64,000 bases of DNA, taken from assembly GCF_016861785.1 (NCBI RefSeq), contig NZ_BOLS01000008.1, positions 1-64,000 on the forward strand, read 5' to 3'. Below are positions 44,324 through 52,858 of the stretch, one piece after another (position 1 is the stretch's first letter; every line of letters starts with the position of its first letter). The notes below the pieces were generated by a model that saw only the letters and a program-made list of their open reading frames with translations, did not search any database and had not been told where the DNA came from. The translations under genes were made by a program, and so were the position numbers. The DNA comes from Lacticaseibacillus mingshuiensis. Its GTDB lineage: Bacteria; Bacillota; Bacilli; Lactobacillales; Lactobacillaceae.

Positions 44324-44353
44324 ATGCGCATTCGCCGTGATCAGTTGAAGTGA
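44324..44353 (+). CDS. Nine-residue leader peptide upstream of hflX
   Basis: A strong ribosome site (aagggagg, eight bases ahead) precedes ATG 44324, which encodes MRIRRDQLK and a TGA stop. Three of nine codons are Arg (CGC, CGC, CGT). Codons 5-6 (gtgat) can pair with atcac just past the stop, and an intrinsic terminator follows 63 bases later, before hflX. This is the layout of a ribosome-dependent attenuator. Confidence 0.55.
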   Translation: MRIRRDQLK

Positions 44354-44415
44354 AAAATCACCGCTTTTTGCGGCAGCGCTGCGCGTCTCGCCAGTGGCCT
44401 GTTTAGGTCGCCATC

Positions 44416-44440
44416 GAAGCCGGGCTCGGCTTCTTTTTTT
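44416..44440 (+). terminator. Attenuator-type terminator in the hflX leader
   Basis: Stem gaagccg / cggcttc with a 4-base loop and a run of seven T, located between the leader peptide and hflX, so it terminates before the gene rather than after one. Confidence 0.75.
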
Positions 44441-44545
44441 GTGCAATTGGATAAGTGATCTAGTCGCCGTAGAGATACGAGCAAACACGCTCCTGAGCGC
44501 CGTTTTCGCCCGCGCGCCCCTCGCTGCCGCCTCATGGAGGAAAAT

Positions 44546-45820
44546 ATGGACGTTTTACAACCTAACGAAAAAGTGATCGTCAGCGGGATCTCCCGCATGC
44601 AAGAAAATTTTGACTACAGTATGACCGAATTGAAAAATCTCGCGGCCGCAAACAATTACGATGTGGTTGGCGAGATTCGCCAGAACCTGGACCGCTCGCT
44701 TGCTGGCACTTATTTTGGCGCCGGCAAGTTGGACGAGATCAAGGAACTCGCCTTGGCCAATGATGCAACCCGGCTGATCGTCAATGATGAGTTGTCGCCG
44801 TCACAGCTGCGAAACATCGAGAAAGGCGTGGGCGTGAAGGTCTCCGATCGCACGCAGCTGATTCTGGATATTTTTGCCACCCGGGCTCGCAGCAAGACCG
44901 CGATCACCCAAGTCGAGATCGCCCAGCTGCAATACGCCTTGCCGCGCCTGCATCCCAGCGCCAACAAACTGGATCAGCAAGGTGGCGGGGGCGGTCTGGC
45001 CAACCGTGGGGCCGGTGAAACGAAGCTCGAAATGGATCGGCGCGTGCTGAATAAGCGCATCGCCAAACTGCGCCGCGACCTCAAGGAGGCAGACGTGGGC
45101 GCTGAGGTGCGCCGCGCCAAACGCGAGGAGAACCGCATCCCCGTCGTTGCGCTCGTCGGCTATACCAACGCCGGCAAATCCACCACGATGAACGGCCTGC
45201 TTGAGCGTTACGCCGATCATCCGGAGACCAAAACTGTTTTCGAAAAGGATATGTTGTTCGCGACCTTGGATACCAGTGTCCGCCAACTCACCCTGCCGGA
45301 CAATCGGAAGTTCCTGTTGTCTGACACGGTTGGCTTCGTCTCCAAGTTGCCGCATCAGTTGGTGGATTCCTTCAAGGCCACGCTGGCGGAAGCGGCGAAT
45401 GCCGACCTCTTGATTCAAGTCGTCGATTACGCCGATCCGCATTACCCGGAAATGATGGCGATCACGGAAAAAACGCTCAAGGACATCGGCATCGAGAACA
45501 TTCCGATGATCATGGCCTACAACAAGGCTGACCTGCGCGATGCCACCTTATTCCCGCAAGTTGACGGCGACAACATCGTCTACTCGGCGCGCGATGACAA
45601 GTCGCTGGCCGCGTTGATCGAGCTGATCACCAAGCACATTTACGCGGATCATGAGACCCACACGTACCTGGTGCCGTTTGATCAGGGCCAGATCGTGGAT
45701 TATATGCAGCGCGAAACGGCCGTCGCCAGCACCGATTACGTCGAGGCCGGCACCAAGCTCGTCGCGACCGTCGACCCAATTCAGGCCGGCAAGCTGAAGA
45801 AGTATCAAGTCGAAGATTAA
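44546..45820 (+). CDS. hflX: Ribosome-associated GTPase HflX
   Basis: HflX splits stalled or stress-damaged ribosomes; relatives confer resistance to macrolide-type antibiotics. The 424-residue protein has the N-terminal HflX domain, a coiled-coil linker (KLEMDRRVLNKRIAKLRRDL), and a G domain with G1 GYTNAGKST near 200-208, G3 DTVGFV and G4 NKAD. The ATG 44546 follows ggagg. A leader peptide and terminator upstream suggest expression controlled by translation stress. Confidence 0.95.
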   Translation: MDVLQPNEKVIVSGISRMQENFDYSMTELKNLAAANNYDVVGEIRQNLDRSLAGTYFGAGKLDEIKELALANDATRLIVNDELSPSQLRNIEKGVGVKVSDRTQLILDIFATRARSKTAITQVEIAQLQYALPRLHPSANKLDQQGGGGGLANRGAGETKLEMDRRVLNKRIAKLRRDLKEADVGAEVRRAKREENRIPVVALVGYTNAGKSTTMNGLLERYADHPETKTVFEKDMLFATLDTSVRQLTLPDNRKFLLSDTVGFVSKLPHQLVDSFKATLAEAANADLLIQVVDYADPHYPEMMAITEKTLKDIGIENIPMIMAYNKADLRDATLFPQVDGDNIVYSARDDKSLAALIELITKHIYADHETHTYLVPFDQGQIVDYMQRETAVASTDYVEAGTKLVATVDPIQAGKLKKYQVED

Positions 45821-45823
45821 GGT

Positions 45824-45882
45824 AAAAATAGTGGGTGGCCCCGCATCCTCATCGATGCAGGACCACCCGCTTTTTGGTGTCG
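45824..45882. terminator. Bidirectional terminator hairpin, dispersed repeat copy 1
   Basis: A long hairpin (gtgggtggcc... ...ggaccacccgc) between convergent hflX and tetR genes. The 59-base stretch is nearly identical to 48143-48201 and ends four bases from the tetR stop codon. Confidence 0.85.
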
Positions 45883-45886
45883 TCTA

Positions 45887-46423
45887 TTACTTGGCCACCG
45901 CCGCCCAGATCATGGCGTGCACCTGCGCAAACTCAGGCCGCGGCTTGAGTTGTGCCCAGTGTCTGATCACGTTGAAGATCACGGTCAGATGGAGTTCCGG
46001 TGGTAGATCACGCAGCAGACCCGCCTTGATCCCAGCCGTGACCAATGGCGCCGCAAAAAGCGCTTCAGGATGTTCAGCCGGTGTCCCCGGCAGTTGCTTG
46101 ATCTGATCGATCACCGTCAACGCCCCCGGTTCAGCCACGGCAAAACCTGCCAGCAGATCAATATATTGATGCAGCTGAGCGACTAGCGGGGCAAGCGAAT
46201 CGAAGTGGCCATCAAAATAAGCCTGCACGCGCGCCTGTTGCGTCGTCAGTGTCTGAAGGAGGAGATCATCTTTATTTTCAAAATAGAGGTAGATATTCGA
46301 TTGGGCAATGCCCACTTTTTTTGCGACCTGCGTTGTCGAAACGGCCGCGGCCCCTTGTGCGAGAATCAGGGCCGTTGTGGCGTCGATAATGCGCGCATAT
46401 TTGTCATCGTCTTTGGTTTTCAT
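45887..46423 (-). CDS. TetR-family transcriptional regulator
   Basis: This 178-residue regulator has an N-terminal helix-turn-helix (STTQVAKKVGIAQSNIYLYF) and a C-terminal ligand domain. It is divergent from the NmrA-like gene; two palindromes between them are its probable operators. The start is placed at ATG 46423, with only a weak ribosome site. Confidence 0.88.
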   Translation of the reverse strand: MKTKDDDKYARIIDATTALILAQGAAAVSTTQVAKKVGIAQSNIYLYFENKDDLLLQTLTTQQARVQAYFDGHFDSLAPLVAQLHQYIDLLAGFAVAEPGALTVIDQIKQLPGTPAEHPEALFAAPLVTAGIKAGLLRDLPPELHLTVIFNVIRHWAQLKPRPEFAQVHAMIWAAVAK

Positions 46424-46461
46424 AATCTCAAGTGTAGAAGGCCCTCGGTAAAAATACAATA

Positions 46462-46490
46462 TTGAAAAAGATAAACGTATCTTTTATAAT
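46462..46490 (+). promoter_or_regulatory. Promoter of the NmrA-like gene
   Basis: TTGAAA (46462-46467), a 17-base spacer and TATAAT (46485-46490). The first TetR palindrome fills the spacer. Confidence 0.8.
46466..46485. promoter_or_regulatory. TetR operator 1
   Basis: Imperfect 20-base palindrome aaaagataaacgtatctttt between the -35 and -10 boxes. Confidence 0.7.
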
Positions 46491-46503
46491 GACGTTGCGT
46501 TTA

Positions 46504-46521
46504 AAAGATAAGCTTATCTTT
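46504..46521. promoter_or_regulatory. TetR operator 2
   Basis: Perfect 18-base palindrome aaagataagcttatcttt, centred 38 bases from operator 1 and just upstream of the ribosome site of the NmrA-like gene. Confidence 0.75.
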
Positions 46522-46538
46522 GAAAGGAAGCCAGCAGA

Positions 46539-47426
46539 ATGAAACTCACATTAGTCGGGTCATTAGGCCACATCAATTCCTTCACCATCCCTGCCTTGGT
46601 CGCACAGGGCCATGACGTGACGGTGATCACCTCCAGCGAGGCGCGCGTGCCGGAAATCGAGCAGCTCGGCGCACACGCTCAGGTCGGCTCGATCGAAGAC
46701 ACCGCATTTTTGACAGACGCGTTCACCGGCGCGGATGCCGTCTACATCATGTTGACCGGACGGCCGGCCATGGGACAGGACATTGTTGAGGCGGGCAGGG
46801 CCTTGGCCGAGCGCTACCGAATTGCGATCGTGGCAGCCGATGTGCACCGCGTGGTTGATCTATCCAGCGTTGGCGCAGACCAAGGGCCGGAAGTTGGCTC
46901 CCTTTATACCTATCACATCATGGAAAATATTTTACGTGCCGCACCCGATGTGACGTATACGTTCGTCCGTCCTGTTGGCTTTTTTGCCAACCTCGCCGGA
47001 GACATGGCGACGATCAAACACGACCACAAGCTCTATCGGAATTTTCCCGCCACGATTTGCACTGGCTGGGTCGCCCCGCAGGATATTGCCAAGGTGGTCG
47101 TTGAGGCACTGAACACGACACCCACTCAAAATGACGTGCGCTATGCCATCAGTCAGTGGCTCACCGGCTACGACCTGGTTGCAGAACTTGCGGCCGGCCT
47201 TGGCATCCCAGACTTGACTTGGCAGACTGTGACGGACGACGAGCGCTTAGCCCAGCTCAAAAAGGTCCTGCCACCCGCCTTTGCGCTCAGCATGATGAAA
47301 AGCGCCCAAGGCCAGCGGAAACCGGATTTCTATGCGGATCTGCAGGCCCATCGCCCTCAGCTTGGGATGCAGCGTCTGAAAGATGTCATGCCACAGTTAA
47401 AAGCTGCGTTTGATCAGGTTCAGTAG
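46539..47426 (+). CDS. NAD(P)H-binding, NmrA-like oxidoreductase
   Basis: This 295-residue protein has an N-terminal Rossmann fold (LVGSLGHINSFTIPALVAQG), in which the usual TGATG loop is altered to VGSLGHIN, and an NmrA/NAD-dependent epimerase body. It is probably an oxidoreductase or redox sensor induced by a TetR ligand such as a quinone or aldehyde. Start after gaaaggaag. Confidence 0.8.
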   Translation: MKLTLVGSLGHINSFTIPALVAQGHDVTVITSSEARVPEIEQLGAHAQVGSIEDTAFLTDAFTGADAVYIMLTGRPAMGQDIVEAGRALAERYRIAIVAADVHRVVDLSSVGADQGPEVGSLYTYHIMENILRAAPDVTYTFVRPVGFFANLAGDMATIKHDHKLYRNFPATICTGWVAPQDIAKVVVEALNTTPTQNDVRYAISQWLTGYDLVAELAAGLGIPDLTWQTVTDDERLAQLKKVLPPAFALSMMKSAQGQRKPDFYADLQAHRPQLGMQRLKDVMPQLKAAFDQVQ

Positions 47427-47506
47427 TCGTGCCGCGGGCCACTCACTTTTCGCGCTAATACTGCTGATTTTCCATTCTGAGGCGGCCCAGAGCTGGAAAA
47501 AAATAA

Positions 47507-48025
47507 TTACAACAAGGCGAGCACCTCATCGGTTGTGCTGACTCGCGGAAATTGCGCAAAGCTGCGCGCCCGGCCCTTGGCATTGCGCGCGATCGTTGCA
47601 TCGCGGATCACCGTCACCGAAAACCCCAATGCAACGGCATCTTTCACAGTGTTCAGCACCCCGTCTTCGGCGACAAACCCGCACACAAACAAGTCTGTAA
47701 TGCCACGTGATCGCAGCCGTGCCGCCAAGTCAGTATGGGCAAATGCGCTGGGCGTTGGCTTTTGCAGGCGCAAAAGGTCAGTTCCTTCTTCACCCTCGAG
47801 CAATGAGCGGCCAAACCACCCGTTCTGCCGGAGAAATGGCGGGACATCGGTCACGATCACTGCCAGTTGGCCGCTTTGCGAAAAGGCCGACACGAGCGCC
47901 TGATGCGTCGCGACCATACCGCGATATTGTGTTTTTGTCGTCTGTGGCAATAAGTTTGCCAGCAGCCGCGAGCCCTGCTGCACATCGATACTGAGCAGCG
48001 CGCCATTTGAGAGTTGATGCGCCAT
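47507..48025 (-). CDS. Isochorismatase-like hydrolase lacking the usual catalytic Cys
   Basis: This 172-residue protein has the isochorismatase fold: Asp in SIDVQQG, Lys in LQKPTPSAF, and the strand-loop VCGFVAEDGVLNTVKDAVAL. The family motif at that loop is T-D-x-C-V; here it reads A-E-D-G-V, so the nucleophilic Cys is a Gly. A Cys lies earlier (VCG), at a different position. The enzyme may be inactive or use another chemistry. The start follows aaggaag. Confidence 0.75.
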   Translation of the reverse strand: MAHQLSNGALLSIDVQQGSRLLANLLPQTTKTQYRGMVATHQALVSAFSQSGQLAVIVTDVPPFLRQNGWFGRSLLEGEEGTDLLRLQKPTPSAFAHTDLAARLRSRGITDLFVCGFVAEDGVLNTVKDAVALGFSVTVIRDATIARNAKGRARSFAQFPRVSTTDEVLALL

Positions 48026-48142
48026 CTTGATCTTCCTTCACGATTTAGTTTTTCCAAGCATAATGCTGTAAGAACGCGCAGAAAAGCTGCAAACGAAGGC
48101 GTGTCACATCAAAACCGCCTGCACGCTGAAAAGCCCGGCCGG

Positions 48143-48201
48143 AAAAATAGCGGGTGGCCCCGCATCCTCATCGATGCAGGGCCACCCGCTTTTTGGTGTC
48201 G
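48143..48201. terminator. Terminator hairpin, dispersed repeat copy 2
   Basis: Nearly identical over 59 bases to 45824-45882, with two base differences in the arms. It ends five bases from the stop of the second tetR gene. Confidence 0.8.
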
Positions 48202-48206
48202 CCAGT

Positions 48207-48791
48207 TTAGTTTTCCGCTGGCTTCAACACGTCGAAGCCGCTCAGCCCGCTGACATTCAATTTGGTGATCGCGGCGCGGATCTCCATTTTTGGAAAATGC
48301 GTATACCCATTCACCTGCATCCGCAACATCGCCATCATATTGGTCACAATAAACGTCGCAAACAGGACCGAATAATCATGGTCGATCCGCCGATTGTCGC
48401 GAATGCCACCGGCGATCTCCTCGATCAGGCGTTCCTGCACCTTCTGATCCGTGTGACCATATGTCTCATGCGTCATCACATAATTATAGAAATCGTGATT
48501 CGTCTCGAGGAAGTCGACGAAAACAGACAACAGGAGGCCGCGATGCGAGGCGTACTCATCGTAGGAGTGCTCGCTGAGCCGCGCGGTGAGTTCATCGGAG
48601 ATCGAATCGGCATAGGACCACATCAGGTCATCGATGGTGTCGTAATGCAGGTAAAAAGTCTTGCGATTGATGCCGGCACACTCGGTCAGCTCCGAAACCT
48701 TGATCGGGGCGACCCCTTTTTCGATCACCAACGCTTCATAGGCAGCCCGAATCGCCTGTTCCGTGCGCACACTTCGTCGATCCTCTGTCAT
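48207..48791 (-). CDS. TetR-family regulator of the YhgE-like gene
   Basis: This 194-residue protein has the helix-turn-helix SELTECAGINRKTFYLHYDTI and a TetR_C_33-like effector domain. It is divergent from the large YhgE/Pip gene, a pairing common in lactobacilli. The start at ATG 48791 follows aaagggg; a longer frame begins at 48848. Confidence 0.85.
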   Translation of the reverse strand: MTEDRRSVRTEQAIRAAYEALVIEKGVAPIKVSELTECAGINRKTFYLHYDTIDDLMWSYADSISDELTARLSEHSYDEYASHRGLLLSVFVDFLETNHDFYNYVMTHETYGHTDQKVQERLIEEIAGGIRDNRRIDHDYSVLFATFIVTNMMAMLRMQVNGYTHFPKMEIRAAITKLNVSGLSGFDVLKPAEN

Positions 48792-48933
48792 GACCTGCAA
48801 CCCCTTTCTTTGACCCCAGTTTACCCCATAGTGTGGCATAAGCCCCACGATGCGTCAAATTGGGTTGCACGCGCCTGAAAAATCAGTATATTCAATAACG
48901 ATTTTGCAGCGCGAAACAGAAAGGAACTTGCAG

Positions 48934-51360
48934 ATGCTCAAAGCAGAATGGCAACACCTCCTCAAAAATAAATTCATGCTCATCGTCTGTTTCGCGATCG
49001 CCCTGATTCCCGCGATCTATGGCGTGACGTTCCTCAGTTCGATGTGGGACCCGTACGGCAAACTCGATGAGCTGCCGGTTGCAATCGTCAACGAAGATCA
49101 GGCAGCCACGATGAATGGGGCCACCCTGTCTGTTGGCAAGGACCTGAGCGCCAACCTGCGCAAGAGCAAGCCGCTTGATTTCAAACAAGCGACGGCCAAG
49201 GAAGCCGCAGCCGGCCTGAAGTCGGGGAAATATTACGCCGTTTATACGATTCCGACCGATTTTTCCAAGAACGCGACGACGCTCTTGAGCAAGACGCCCA
49301 AGACGATGACCTTGAAGCTTGCGACCAGTTCGGGTCACAGCTTCATTGCCGGGAAAATGGCGAGCAGCGCCGCAACCACAATGCAAAAGACCCTGAATGG
49401 CCAGATCGCCGCACAATACGCTAAGACCCTCGTCGCAGCCGTCACCCAGCTTGAAGGCGGCCTCAAACAAGCCAGCACGGGTAGCAAGACCCTCGCATCT
49501 GGGAGCACAACGGCGGCGAGCGGATCAAAACAGCTGGCGAGTGCCTTGAAGAAACTCGCAAACGGCACACTGACCCTCGATCAAGGAAGTCAAACGCTGA
49601 AAACAGGTATCGGCGCCTATGTGCAGGCGGTCGCCACTGCGGAAAGCGGCAGTGAGAAAATCAGCGCCGGCCTGACCACCACTTCCGCCGAACTACCTGC
49701 ATTGACCAGCGGCATGACAAAACTCACGACCGGTGCGGCCACTATCAGCAGCGGCTTGGCCCAGCTCCAACCAGCACTCGCTAAGCTGCAAGGCGGTGCG
49801 GCGGACCTCAATTCAAATATTCAGACGCTGAAGACCAGCACGACCAGTATTGCCCAAAATAGTCAGGCGCTGGCCACCAACCTGGCGACTTTCAGCACTG
49901 TCCTTCAGTCGGCGACGGCGAAGAGCAACGCTGCCCAGACGCAGCTTGCGGGCCTCAGCAAGCTCACCGCAGCCGTCCAGACCGCGCTCAAAGGCCTTGA
50001 CAGTGACACGGCAAGTACGGCCGTCAGCGAGGCCTTGGCCAAAGAAGCCAGCAGCCTTGATCTGACCGCTGCCCAGACCCAGGCCATGCAAGACGCCGCA
50101 AGTCAGACAGTCAGCGCAGCGCAAGCACAACAGCTCAAGGCGCTGAGCCCGCTTTTGACTCAGCTTCAGACTGCACTCACCCAGCTCGGCGCCGCGACAG
50201 CAACGGATACGACGACCACCCAGACCGCGCTGGCTCAACTGACCACCGGCGCCACCCGCCTTGCCCAAGCCAACCAGGCCGTTGCGCAAGGCACGACCAA
50301 ACTCGCGGCGGGCAGTCAGCAGTTGAGCGCTGGGCTGGCCAAAACAGTGACGGCAAATGCCCAGCTTGAAACTAGCGCCGAGCAGCTGAGCAGTGGCCTG
50401 CAGGCAGCCACGCCAAAGATCGAGTCAATGACCAGCGGGGTTTCGCAACTAGCCAGTGGTGCGACCCAACTGACCAGCGGCCTTGAGACGCTCACCTCTC
50501 AAGGCCAGCGCCTCAACAGCGGGGCAACGACCCTCACGACCGGGTTGACCACTGCTTCCGCGGGGAGCCAAACAGCCGCCAGCAGCACCGCAACGCTTGC
50601 GACCGGCTCACAGAAACTGGCGACTGGCGCCACGACGCTTTCGGCCAAGCTCGCCACGGCGACCCGCACGCTTCCGACCCTCCACTATTCTCACAACCAA
50701 TCGACTGCATTTGCATCCCCCGTCAGTCTTAAGCAGACCGAAGAAGATACGGTCGCCAATAACGGCACCGGGATGGCCCCTTACATGCTCGGCGTTTCCT
50801 TGTTTGTCTGTGCCTTGGCGATGAATTTGATGTTTGATACGGACACGCCGTATGCCAAGCCAAAACACGGCGTCGCCTGGTGGGGTAGCAAGGTCGTCTT
50901 CCTGGACGGCGTGGCGGTCCTCGCTGCGACGATCCTGCTAGCCAGCATGGTCGGCTTCGTCGGGTTGGCGCCGGTCCATCTTTTCCAGACTTGGCTGGTC
51001 CTGGCGCTCACCGCGGTCACCTTCATGAGCCTGGTCACCTGGCTAAACTTGGCACTGGGCAAATCCGGGTCCTTCCTCGCCATGATCATCCTCGTCCTCC
51101 AGCTGGGCGGCTCGGCTGGCACCTATCCGATCCAGCTGTCGGGCGGCTTCTTTGAAGCAATTCACCCATTCCTGCCGCTCACCTATGTCGTCGATGCGCT
51201 GCGCCACACCCTCATGATCGGCACATTCCCTGGCACCGATCTGCTCGTACTTTTCTGCATCTTCACCGGTTTCTCCTTGCTCGGCCTGATCCATTATGTG
51301 CGCAAGGCTCATCGCTTCACGGATATTGAGTGGCCAGCAGAACCGGCACCGGCAAAATAA
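48934..51360 (+). CDS. YhgE/Pip-domain membrane protein
   Basis: This 808-residue protein has one N-terminal membrane segment, a long extracytoplasmic region with many short Gly/Ser/Thr/Ala-rich helical repeats (LASGAT, LSSGL types, about 175-570), and a C-terminal ABC-2-like block of five membrane segments (from about 605). Related proteins serve as phage receptors (Pip) or in ESX-like export (EsaA). Its true role is not known. The start follows aaaggaac. Confidence 0.85.
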   Translation: MLKAEWQHLLKNKFMLIVCFAIALIPAIYGVTFLSSMWDPYGKLDELPVAIVNEDQAATMNGATLSVGKDLSANLRKSKPLDFKQATAKEAAAGLKSGKYYAVYTIPTDFSKNATTLLSKTPKTMTLKLATSSGHSFIAGKMASSAATTMQKTLNGQIAAQYAKTLVAAVTQLEGGLKQASTGSKTLASGSTTAASGSKQLASALKKLANGTLTLDQGSQTLKTGIGAYVQAVATAESGSEKISAGLTTTSAELPALTSGMTKLTTGAATISSGLAQLQPALAKLQGGAADLNSNIQTLKTSTTSIAQNSQALATNLATFSTVLQSATAKSNAAQTQLAGLSKLTAAVQTALKGLDSDTASTAVSEALAKEASSLDLTAAQTQAMQDAASQTVSAAQAQQLKALSPLLTQLQTALTQLGAATATDTTTTQTALAQLTTGATRLAQANQAVAQGTTKLAAGSQQLSAGLAKTVTANAQLETSAEQLSSGLQAATPKIESMTSGVSQLASGATQLTSGLETLTSQGQRLNSGATTLTTGLTTASAGSQTAASSTATLATGSQKLATGATTLSAKLATATRTLPTLHYSHNQSTAFASPVSLKQTEEDTVANNGTGMAPYMLGVSLFVCALAMNLMFDTDTPYAKPKHGVAWWGSKVVFLDGVAVLAATILLASMVGFVGLAPVHLFQTWLVLALTAVTFMSLVTWLNLALGKSGSFLAMIILVLQLGGSAGTYPIQLSGGFFEAIHPFLPLTYVVDALRHTLMIGTFPGTDLLVLFCIFTGFSLLGLIHYVRKAHRFTDIEWPAEPAPAK

Positions 51361-51376
51361 ACACAGGCACCACGCA

Positions 51377-51427
51377 AAAATAGTTCGGGCGCGCAACAAT
51401 CGTCGTTGCGCGTCCGAACTATTTTTT
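51377..51427 (+). terminator. Intrinsic terminator
   Basis: Perfect long stem aaaatagttcgggcgcgcaa with its complement ending in a T run. Confidence 0.95.
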
Positions 51428-51529
51428 CTTTCTGCTTTAGCTAGTTCGGGCCGTTCGATCCGTGGCTCATTTCGCTGCGCTGGCCTGGGCCAAATGTCGG
51501 TTTTGGGTCCGCCATTTAGCCCACTGCCG

Positions 51530-52195
51530 TTATGCCCGCGTCCGACTCATACGCCGGTCGATGACCCGTGAGATCAAAGACAGCGCGTAGTTGAACACAA
51601 AGTACAGCACAGCCAGCGCCACGAACATCGGAATCGTGTAGTTGACGTCTTGCCCGTAAATGATCTGCGCATGATAGGTCAATTCCGGCAACAAAATGAT
51701 CGTCGCCAAACTTGTATCCTTGACCAGCGAAATGAACTGGCTGACGAGAGCCGGAATCATCGCCTTGAATGCTTGTGGCAAGATCACCACCGTCATGGCC
51801 TGCACATAAGTCAGGCCATTGCTGCGGGCGGCCTCCATTTGGCCGACCGGCACCGCGTTGATCCCACTGCGGATGATCTCCGCGAGCATCGCGGATTCAA
51901 ACACCGTCATCGCCACGATCGACGCCGGAATCACCGCCAGCCGCACGCCGATGTTCGGAAGCGCGAAGTAGGTGAAAAAGAGAATCAGCAGAAGCGGCAG
52001 ATTGCGAATCAAGTCGATAATAAAACCGATGATCGCACTGAAGTATTTGATATTGACATATCGCGCCACGCCCATCAGCGTGCCGATGATAAAACTGAAG
52101 AAGATCGAGACTACAGAGACCTCTGTTGTGATCCACAACCCCTCGAACAAATAGCGGAGGTTGATCGCAGAATACGCATCAATAAAGTTTTGCAT
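51530..52195 (-). CDS. Polar amino acid ABC importer, permease 2
   Basis: This 221-residue HisM/GlnP-type permease has five membrane segments and the EAA loop GQMEAARSNGLTYVQAM that docks the ATPase. It is the last gene of a four-gene operon (ATPase, binding protein, two permeases). Start after ggagggg. Confidence 0.93.
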   Translation of the reverse strand: MQNFIDAYSAINLRYLFEGLWITTEVSVVSIFFSFIIGTLMGVARYVNIKYFSAIIGFIIDLIRNLPLLLILFFTYFALPNIGVRLAVIPASIVAMTVFESAMLAEIIRSGINAVPVGQMEAARSNGLTYVQAMTVVILPQAFKAMIPALVSQFISLVKDTSLATIILLPELTYHAQIIYGQDVNYTIPMFVALAVLYFVFNYALSLISRVIDRRMSRTRA

Positions 52196-52210
52196 TATGC
52201 ACCCCTCCTA

Positions 52211-52858
52211 TTAGGCTGTCTTCCATTTTTTCTCGAGAAACCGCATCAAGTACGAAAGCGGCATGGTGACGATCAGGTACAAGAGTCCGACCGCCAGATA
52301 AGTATCGAAGGTGTTGAAGGTCGAATTGGCAATGATCTTCCCCTGGTACATCAAGTCAAAGCCGGCCACGAACGCCAAGATCGAACTATTTTTCACCAGG
52401 TTGATGAACTGGTTGCCCAGCGGTGGAATGACGATCTTGATCGCCTGGGGAAAAATAATGTGGAACATCGCCTGATAATAGGTCAACCCAACTGAGCGCG
52501 CGCCTTCCATCTGGCCAGAGGAAACGGATTGAATCCCCGATCGAATGGTCTCGGCGATAAACGCGCTGGTGTAGATCGTCAGGCCGATCGTGCCCGCGGT
52601 GAACCCGTCGACCTGGACGATAAACATCGGCACGATCACGTAAAAGCCCATCGTGATGACCAACAGCGGAATGTTGCGGACGACCTCGACATAGGCGCGG
52701 CCGATCACGCGCACCCATTTATGCTGCCCGATCTCCATCAGGGCAAACAAGGTGCCGAGCACAAGGCTGCCGATCAGCGCGATGAGACTGGCGCCGAGCG
52801 TGTACCCGAGGCCGGAAAACAGTTCTGAGGCGTGATCAAAAAGAATCGTGAACATCAT
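52211..52858 (-). CDS. Polar amino acid ABC importer, permease 1
   Basis: This 215-residue permease has five membrane segments and the EAA loop GQMEGARSVGLTYYQAM. Its start overlaps the binding-protein stop (ATGATG), with aaggagg upstream inside that gene. Confidence 0.93.
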   Translation of the reverse strand: MMFTILFDHASELFSGLGYTLGASLIALIGSLVLGTLFALMEIGQHKWVRVIGRAYVEVVRNIPLLVITMGFYVIVPMFIVQVDGFTAGTIGLTIYTSAFIAETIRSGIQSVSSGQMEGARSVGLTYYQAMFHIIFPQAIKIVIPPLGNQFINLVKNSSILAFVAGFDLMYQGKIIANSTFNTFDTYLAVGLLYLIVTMPLSYLMRFLEKKWKTA

